From contig JABXJV010000413.1 of the NCBI GenBank assembly GCA_013375355.1, positions 1 to 11,876 on the forward strand: a stretch of DNA of 11,876 bases. The letters run 5' to 3'. This document shows positions 6,928 to 11,876 of this stretch, piece after piece. The translations under genes and the position numbers were made by a program. Source of the stretch: Candidatus Helarchaeota archaeon. GTDB taxonomy: Archaea > Asgardarchaeota > Lokiarchaeia > Helarchaeales > JABXJV01. Below the pieces are notes generated by a model. It saw only the letters and a list, made by a program, of their open reading frames with translations. It did no database searches and was not told where the DNA came from. How positions within the stretch are numbered: the stretch's first letter is position 1; each line of letters starts with the position of its first letter.

Positions 6928-7075
6928 TCCAATCATTTCGCTGTTTTCTCCTTAATAAATAGCTTATAGAATTATTTGTTTCGTAAATGCGTTATTAAAT
7001 CGTATACGGTTGTTTTTAAGTGTTAAAAAGTAGTTTTATTTGCTATAATATATCGTAATACCTAATATAACAATT

Positions 7076-8419
7076 TTATTTTAATTTTTTAAAGAATTTT
7101 CTTTGGATATAATTTTTTAAAGATATTAAGTTGAACTTTTTTAATTTAGATAGCCAATATTTTATAATAGTATATTCTTCTTTCCAAGCTTTTTCTAACC
7201 AAGAATTCACTATATTAAAATCAAATTTAGGAGTTTTTAAGTGACACATTCCAGAAATTACATCATATTTTTCATACCAACCTGTATCAAGAATTTCATT
7301 ATATAAATTACTCTTTGGTAAGGGTGTATATATATTTACCCAATTATAATCGGGTTTATTATCAATAATAAAACGTACTGTTTTTCTAACTGTTTGATAT
7401 GTTTCTTCTGGAGTCCCTATCAAAAAGGACGTAGCAGATTTTATTCCAATGCTTTTACATAATTTCAAAATTTTTTTAGCTTGTTCTAAGTTAATACCTT
7501 TTTTCATATAATTTAACATCTTTTGTGAACCTGATTCAATTCCAAAATATATTGCCTGACATCCTGACTTTTTCATTTTAATTAATAATTCTTTATTTAA
7601 TGTATCTACTCGACTTTCACAGATCCAACTCATATCAATTTTTCTATCTATCATTAATTTACAAAAGTTTTCTACTCTCTTTCTATTTGCTGTAAAATTA
7701 TCTTCTCTAAAGTAAATTGCTTTTGTTTGATATTTTTCTTTCAATATTAAAATTTCTTGAATAATTCTTTCTGGAGAAAATGAACGATGGTTTCTTCCCC
7801 AAACTGACGCTACTGAACAAAATACACAGTTAAAAGGACATCCTCTACTAGTATTTAACGAATCAACAGGAGATACATTAACAAATCTTGATTTTCTAGG
7901 ATAATTTTTTAAATTAACTAATTCCCATGCAGGAAATGGTAATGAATCTAAATTTTTTATTAAATCTTGAGGGATATAGGTTTGATCTTTATAAAAAACA
8001 CCCTTAATTTTTTCATTTTTTCCATTTTCTATTTGTTCCATCAAATTCTTAATAGTTAATTCCCCCTCGCCAACTACTACATAATCTACATATTCCTTTG
8101 ATATTGCTTGTCTTGGCATGAGGGTTGCATGTGGCCCACCAAGAATTGTTATAATTCCCTTATTACTAGCAATTTTTGCTACTTCATATCCATGTCTTGC
8201 TGTGATTGAGGTTATAGAAATTCCAACAATATCGGGTTTAAAACGATTTATTATTGGTTCAACATTTTTCTTTTCAAACAAATAGTTATCAAAAATTTTT
8301 ACAATATCCCCTCTTTTTTTTAAGATTGCACTTAAATAGGCTAAGCCGATTGGCGGAAGTTTTTCTTCGATATTAAAATAAAATTTCCAAGGTTTTGGAA
8401 CAACAAATAGAATCCTCAT
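7076..8419 (-). CDS. B12-binding domain radical SAM protein
   Basis: A 447-residue protein with the two-domain layout of class B cobalamin-dependent radical SAM enzymes. The N-terminal Rossmann-like B12 domain (about 1-135) has RILFVVPKP, PPIGLAYLSAIL, a PDIVGIS strand and GGPHATLMP (94-102). The classical DxHxxG motif is not obvious, as is common in this subfamily. The radical SAM domain begins near 186, with the cluster-binding cysteines Cys194, Cys198 and Cys201 in RGCPFNCVFCS, then YFGIESGS and later SFLIGTPEET. Such enzymes often methylate unactivated carbon or phosphorus centres, but many rearrange or cyclise substrates instead. In a glycan locus, C-methylation of a sugar or lipid is plausible. 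The C-terminal 60 residues are basic. It lies 56 nt after the sulfatase-like gene on the same strand, probably co-transcribed. AGTGAT 3 nt before the ATG matches the anti-Shine-Dalgarno 5' part. Confidence 0.93.
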   Translation of the reverse strand: MRILFVVPKPWKFYFNIEEKLPPIGLAYLSAILKKRGDIVKIFDNYLFEKKNVEPIINRFKPDIVGISITSITARHGYEVAKIASNKGIITILGGPHATLMPRQAISKEYVDYVVVGEGELTIKNLMEQIENGKNEKIKGVFYKDQTYIPQDLIKNLDSLPFPAWELVNLKNYPRKSRFVNVSPVDSLNTSRGCPFNCVFCSVASVWGRNHRSFSPERIIQEILILKEKYQTKAIYFREDNFTANRKRVENFCKLMIDRKIDMSWICESRVDTLNKELLIKMKKSGCQAIYFGIESGSQKMLNYMKKGINLEQAKKILKLCKSIGIKSATSFLIGTPEETYQTVRKTVRFIIDNKPDYNWVNIYTPLPKSNLYNEILDTGWYEKYDVISGMCHLKTPKFDFNIVNSWLEKAWKEEYTIIKYWLSKLKKFNLISLKNYIQRKFFKKLK

Positions 8420-8475
8420 TTAATCACTTTTTTTTATGTTAATTCGCATACGTATTATCTGGGAAAGTTTATTGT

Positions 8476-9951
8476 CTAATCTATATAACCAAGTGCTCGT
8501 AATCGCTTTTTTATTATTTCCTCATCTTTTTTGGAGAATACTGTCATTTGATCATTATATTTATTTTTTTCTTCTAAAATTACATTTAATTTATTCATTA
8601 ATCTTTTACCAATATCCGGATATTTTTTTATAACATTATAATTTTCTTGTGGGTCGTTCTGTAAATCATATAATTCAACATTATCAGAATTTACAATATC
8701 ATATTTTATGTATTTCCATTTCTCAGTTCTTATGCCCATCATGGATAGTTGTATCTTGTTCGAAAAAGTGTTCATAAAAGCAGTAGGTTCGGGGGTTTTT
8801 TTTAGGAGTGGAGGTAATATATTGTTTCCTTGGACTTTAATTTCTGTTTTTATGTTTAATAATTTCATTATTGTAGGTAAAATATCTATTTGTCTAACCA
8901 TTGCATTTATTGTTTCTCCTTGATATGGTATGTTATTTCCTACAATAATAAATGGAATTTTTAATAAAAAATCATATAGATGAAAACCATGTCCATCTAA
9001 TACATAGGGGACATAACGATATGTACTAATTAAGTATTTGATAAGTGACCTATTAAGTTTGTGTTCTTTGAAACCTATCAGTTTAAATATAGGACTAAAT
9101 AAGGCATTTCTAATCCTGGACCATCCTCTAATTTTATGGTATGGATTCTGAAAAATTCCTATATATTTTTTTTCATAAAAAAACATTGGTTGAATTTTAT
9201 CTTTGATGAAACTAAGTTTATTTTTTGTTTTTTTGTATATCCAATTTAGAAAATCCATAATTTTTTTTGGTAATCGGATTAAATATGCAAATGTAAATGG
9301 TGTTAGTTTATTATCGTTAAGATTTTCACCATGATCTGCTGTAAGTATCAGTATCGTATGATCCAGATTAATGGAGTTGAGTAAGATAGATAGATATTTA
9401 TCTAGACTGGAGAGTGCTCGCTCATATTTTGTTTTTCCATATTTTATATTATTAAAATTTCGATCTAATTGTCTGGGTCGGTGTAATTCGAATAAATGGA
9501 ACCAAAGAAACCAAGGTTCTTTTAATTTTTTTATTTCTTTCACAAAATAGTCTGTACCTAATGTATATAAATTCTTGTTTGTTGATCTATAGCTGAATTT
9601 GTTAAACCCTTTATCTAATTTATATTGTTTTAATAGTGGACCAGTTGACCAAGCATATGTGTTATAGCCACAGTTTTTTAGTATTTCCGCTATAGTTGTG
9701 CATTTTGGGTTTAGATGGCTTTTTGTCCAACTCTCGATTTTATGGACAAATGAATAACATCCAGTAAAAACTGCGGAGATGCCTTCTAATGTTGCAGGAC
9801 CACTTGCAATCATATTGGGATAAGATATTCCTTTTTTTCTTAGATTGTCAATATTGGGGGTTTTACATGTCCGATTCTGTCCGAATATCATATCTGATCG
9901 TAGACAATCAATTGTAATTAATAATAAATTAGATTTCAATTTATTGTTCAC
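8476..9951 (-). CDS. Sulfatase/alkaline-phosphatase superfamily protein with Thr nucleophile position
   Basis: A 491-residue sulfatase-fold protein without a signal peptide. It has the metal-binding strand LLITIDCLRSD (10-20, Asp15), the nucleophile helix start at 52-64 ending AVFTG, FHLFELHRP (151-159, His157), TADHGE (204-209, Asp206/His207), and DGHGFHLYDFLLKIPFIIVG with a later conserved histidine. The C-terminal KWKYIKYD...ELYDLQNDPQEN block is typical of sulfatases. Aligning back from FTG puts Thr54 where sulfatases have the Cys/Ser converted to formylglycine, and no C/S-x-P-x-R motif exists. Thr is the nucleophile in phosphotransferases such as EptA and LtaS and in other superfamily members, so a phospho-ester reaction may be likelier than sulfate hydrolysis. 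About 105 residues (211-315) of basic, helix-like sequence are inserted before GHG. The start is GTG; an ATG just upstream runs into a stop. It precedes the radical SAM gene and is divergent from the surface-protein gene. Confidence 0.88.
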   Translation of the reverse strand: MNNKLKSNLLLITIDCLRSDMIFGQNRTCKTPNIDNLRKKGISYPNMIASGPATLEGISAVFTGCYSFVHKIESWTKSHLNPKCTTIAEILKNCGYNTYAWSTGPLLKQYKLDKGFNKFSYRSTNKNLYTLGTDYFVKEIKKLKEPWFLWFHLFELHRPRQLDRNFNNIKYGKTKYERALSSLDKYLSILLNSINLDHTILILTADHGENLNDNKLTPFTFAYLIRLPKKIMDFLNWIYKKTKNKLSFIKDKIQPMFFYEKKYIGIFQNPYHKIRGWSRIRNALFSPIFKLIGFKEHKLNRSLIKYLISTYRYVPYVLDGHGFHLYDFLLKIPFIIVGNNIPYQGETINAMVRQIDILPTIMKLLNIKTEIKVQGNNILPPLLKKTPEPTAFMNTFSNKIQLSMMGIRTEKWKYIKYDIVNSDNVELYDLQNDPQENYNVIKKYPDIGKRLMNKLNVILEEKNKYNDQMTVFSKKDEEIIKKRLRALGYID

Positions 9952-9972
9952 TTTTTCATTTTATATTGATTG

Positions 9973-9980
9973 GTTTATAT
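9973..9980 (-). promoter_or_regulatory. Candidate TATA box for the sulfatase-like gene
   Basis: On the minus strand this reads ATATAAAC, centred about 26 nt before the GTG start at 9951, with no Shine-Dalgarno between them. The spacing fits a leaderless transcript beginning at the GTG and supports that start. A second AT-rich match nearer the start (9959-9967) is too close to serve. Confidence 0.38.
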
Positions 9981-10177
9981 CCATAAATATTATCGTTATA
10001 TGCAACCCATATCTTGTATTTATCACATGGGATAAAAATTTCGCATTTTAATGTAATAGAAAATATGTTAAAAATACAATTAACTACAATTTATAACAAT
10101 TAAAAATAATCAATTAAAAATTTGTTTTATAATAAAAAAAATATTCATTTTCATTTTGCACAATATTGCCCCCTCTT

Positions 10178-10193
10178 GATTTAAATTTAAATC
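10178..10193. repeat. Perfect 16-bp palindrome upstream of the surface-protein gene
   Basis: GATTTAAATTTAAATC reads the same on both strands. It begins 103 nt before the TTG start of the secreted protein. It could bind a dimeric regulator shared by the two divergent genes, or could be chance in AT-rich DNA, although the GC pair at each end extends the symmetry. Confidence 0.6.
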
Positions 10194-10231
10194 TAGACTT
10201 ACTTTGAGTAAAGAGTTATTCAACCCTTGAA

Positions 10232-10240
10232 TTTAATAAA
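10232..10240 (+). promoter_or_regulatory. Candidate TATA box for the surface-protein gene
   Basis: TTTAATAAA lies about 45 nt before the TTG start, so a transcript would begin near 10262. That leaves a leader of about 19 nt containing the GGAGA sequence. An alternative, TTTAAAAAA at 10252-10260, would give a leaderless message and leave the Shine-Dalgarno unused. Confidence 0.3.
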
Positions 10241-10268
10241 TTGTTAAGAAATTTAAAAAAAAGTAAAT

Positions 10269-10273
10269 GGAGA
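10269..10273 (+). promoter_or_regulatory. Shine-Dalgarno GGAGA that decides the TTG start of the surface protein
   Basis: GGAGA sits 7 nt before TTG at 10281. An in-frame TAA at 10254-10256 bounds the frame and there is no in-frame ATG or GTG between, so TTG is the only sensible start. It is followed directly by the signal sequence. Confidence 0.6.
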
Positions 10274-10280
10274 ATGTAAA

Positions 10281-11876
10281 TTGGCTTCTAAATATAAAAG
10301 TAGAACAGTTTTACTATTAATCTTAGGGCTAATACTAACTAGTACTATATATCTAGGAATATCAAGTTTAAAAAGTAATTTTCCTATGTTTAATTTAACG
10401 CACGCAACTGATATAACTGAAGATTTTATCATAGACATAAACTCTGCTGATGACTTTGAACACTTTAAACAATTTACAGTAACCGAAAATACAGGTTCAA
10501 ATCAAACAAATGTAATTATAGATCCGATTTCTTTTACTGAAGTAAATAAGTATTGTTTTAAGGACTCTATACGCATTTTTAAGGATCCATATAATAGTAG
10601 CGACGAGTTAATTTCCCAGATTTATAATCTAAAACCGCAGGCATCGGAGACATTTTCATCCACAGCAGATTGGGAAGATCCAAATGGGTGGACATCTACA
10701 GAACGACCGAACACTAACATTAGAGTTTTACCCCGTTTCGGGGGTTATAAAAAGATAGTGGAAATGTATGATAATAGCACTACAGGAGATTATTGTGATA
10801 TATCATCAACTTACTCAAGTAAAACAAGTGGAACTTTCTATATTACGGTTATGACTACAACTAAAAATACTACTCTTGCAATTGCCTTAACAGGTTTTGG
10901 GGGTTATGCTACAAGCATTGGTTTCTTTAAAAATGGGAGTATTTATTATCATGACAGTCCCACCGGAGATCCCCATGATTCTGGGATTCAATACGAAATT
11001 AATAAGTGGTATACTTTTAAAGTGACATTTAATTGTACCTCTGACAAATATTCAGCATGGGTCTGGGATGAAAATCCTCAAGATTGGGCTGTTGTGGGTC
11101 TTGATATTGATTTTGTAGTCGCTCAAGGTTATGTAGATAAAACATGGATTCATACCTCTGGTACAGACAAAGGAGCTTTCTATATAGCAGCAATGGATTA
11201 TTCCTGGGAAATTGGATATGAAGAAGACAGGATTTTATATGTTGATTCTGCTAACATAGCTTTTATAGATAATTTAACAGCATCCGAAACAAGGACTTAC
11301 AGAGTATACTATAATAGTACTCCAACCGCTCCAGCAGGGTATACAAATATTTCAAGGTCAGGTTACACAGTAAATTTCACGGATGGGGGGTCAGCTATAA
11401 TGAATATTGATAATATTGCAGTTCTTCGACAATTCGATACTAATGGAAATGAACATCTTGGGGGAGGAAACCGTTATCAAATGGCCCATGTAGCTAGTGA
11501 TCTTTTCGGTAATTTAAATGCTACTCCAATAATAAGTGATGGACCAATTTTTATTGAAGCATGGCAAATTGAAGATGACAATTATTGGACATATTTTAGA
11601 TTTTACGAGAATTCATATATTTACAGATATCAAAATTATCCAGGTTCAGGAACTTGTTGGTTTAGGGGGGGTTTACAAGCTGATGATAAAATTATTGACT
11701 TTAATGAACAGTATTTCCATACAGGTGGAGCTTGGGAAAATGAGACTTTTGATTATACTGGCATTTCCTGGCAAGATCATTATTTTGTTTTAGATGAGGG
11801 AAAGATGTTTACAGAAGACACAGGTGATTCAAACATTTTAATATCATTATGGGATATAACTCCGGATCCATATTTA
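10281..11876 (+). CDS. Secreted or membrane-anchored, sequon-rich surface protein, 3' end outside window
   Basis: The frame is open for 532 codons from TTG to the window edge with no stop, so the gene continues beyond. Residues 1-8 are basic (MASKYKSR) and 9-29 form a hydrophobic helix, a signal peptide or N-terminal anchor. The rest is extracellular in character: few Lys, many Tyr/Trp/Thr/Ser/Asn and Gly. Two stretches (about 144-270 and 400-532) look like beta-sandwich LamG/concanavalin-like modules, for instance FKNGSIYY followed by NKWYTFKVTFN, and later IFIEAWQIEDDNYW. I count 13 N-x-S/T sequons (among them NLT, NQT, NSS, NTT, NGS, NCT, NIS, NFT, NAT and NET), so it is a likely AglB N-glycan acceptor. 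Several stretches are richer in G+C than the glycan genes. Divergent from the sulfatase-like gene. Role could be S-layer, adhesin or glycan binding; I do not recognise a specific family. Confidence 0.8.
   Translation, partial: MASKYKSRTVLLLILGLILTSTIYLGISSLKSNFPMFNLTHATDITEDFIIDINSADDFEHFKQFTVTENTGSNQTNVIIDPISFTEVNKYCFKDSIRIFKDPYNSSDELISQIYNLKPQASETFSSTADWEDPNGWTSTERPNTNIRVLPRFGGYKKIVEMYDNSTTGDYCDISSTYSSKTSGTFYITVMTTTKNTTLAIALTGFGGYATSIGFFKNGSIYYHDSPTGDPHDSGIQYEINKWYTFKVTFNCTSDKYSAWVWDENPQDWAVVGLDIDFVVAQGYVDKTWIHTSGTDKGAFYIAAMDYSWEIGYEEDRILYVDSANIAFIDNLTASETRTYRVYYNSTPTAPAGYTNISRSGYTVNFTDGGSAIMNIDNIAVLRQFDTNGNEHLGGGNRYQMAHVASDLFGNLNATPIISDGPIFIEAWQIEDDNYWTYFRFYENSYIYRYQNYPGSGTCWFRGGLQADDKIIDFNEQYFHTGGAWENETFDYTGISWQDHYFVLDEGKMFTEDTGDSNILISLWDITPDPYL

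Larger units (their letters stand above)
9952..10280. other. Divergent 329-nt spacer between the sulfatase-like and surface-protein genes
   Basis: This region is non-coding. It holds a possible minus-strand TATA box (9973-9980), a 14-nt-period direct repeat CAATTAAAAAT (10097-10107 and 10111-10121), a perfect 16-bp palindrome (10178-10193), and plus-strand promoter and Shine-Dalgarno candidates near 10232-10273. I see no RNA gene or protein gene in it. Confidence 0.65.

Noticed and set aside
6928..7075. Convergent spacer with CGTATACG palindrome (7001-7008) and a T5 tract
   Set aside because: The palindrome is only 8 bp and the T-tract is short. Nothing beyond a generic convergent spacer can be supported.
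8436..8923. Two plus-strand open frames of 65 and 71 codons
   Set aside because: Both are antisense to the C-terminal half of the sulfatase-like gene and its trailer. Their hydrophobic translations reflect AT-rich antisense sequence.
9845..10051. Plus-strand open frame of 68 codons spanning the sulfatase-like start and the spacer
   Set aside because: It is mostly antisense to the conserved metal-site strand of the sulfatase-like gene and has no ribosome-binding site or homology I can see.
10253..10438. Minus-strand open frame of 61 codons
   Set aside because: It is antisense to the signal-sequence region of the surface protein, and its own protein has no recognisable feature.
11536..11793. 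Plus-strand open frame of 85 codons in another frame
   Set aside because: It lies wholly inside the surface-protein frame, which is open for all 532 codons and has coherent composition.

Overview
This is an AT-rich window, probably from an archaeon and possibly an Asgard/Lokiarchaeia-like lineage. The archaeal call is an inference with moderate confidence. It rests on TATA-like elements about 23-30 nt upstream of several start codons, few Shine-Dalgarno sequences, frequent GTG/TTG starts, a sulfoquinovose-synthase-type enzyme, and a sequon-rich secreted protein. The Asgard placement is only a style impression. There are no rRNA, tRNA, CRISPR or transposon features.

Layout: (1) 2-418, the 3' end of a UDP-sulfoquinovose synthase-like epimerase. 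(2) 486-803, a small thioredoxin with a CPPC active site. (3) 872-1681, a family 2 glycosyltransferase. (4) 1716-3589, two methyltransferase genes on the minus strand (FkbM type and a second class I type). (5) A 322-nt divergent spacer holding a short direct/inverted repeat cluster. (6) 3912-4979, a GT10 (fucosyltransferase-family) glycosyltransferase. (7) 5008-6033, a second GT2 enzyme on the minus strand. (8) 6169-6927, a third SAM methyltransferase. (9) 7076-9951, a minus-strand pair: a sulfatase-superfamily protein, then a B12-binding radical SAM enzyme. (10) From 10281 past the window end, a large secreted or membrane-anchored surface protein with 13 N-glycosylation sequons.

Taken together this is a surface-glycan biosynthesis and modification island. 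Sulfoquinovose and other activated sugars would be supplied. Three glycosyltransferases would build the chain, and three methyltransferases plus a radical SAM enzyme would decorate it. The alkaline-phosphatase/sulfatase-fold protein may move or remove a phosphate, phospho-alcohol or sulfate group. The sequon-rich exported protein next door is a plausible acceptor. The genes alternate strand and mostly stand alone or in pairs, as in a mosaic glycan locus rather than one operon.

The least ordinary items are the sulfatase-like enzyme with Thr where Cys/Ser would be the formylglycine precursor and with a roughly 105-residue insert, the GT10 enzyme in a probable archaeon, and the repeat cluster around the promoter at about 3605-3714.
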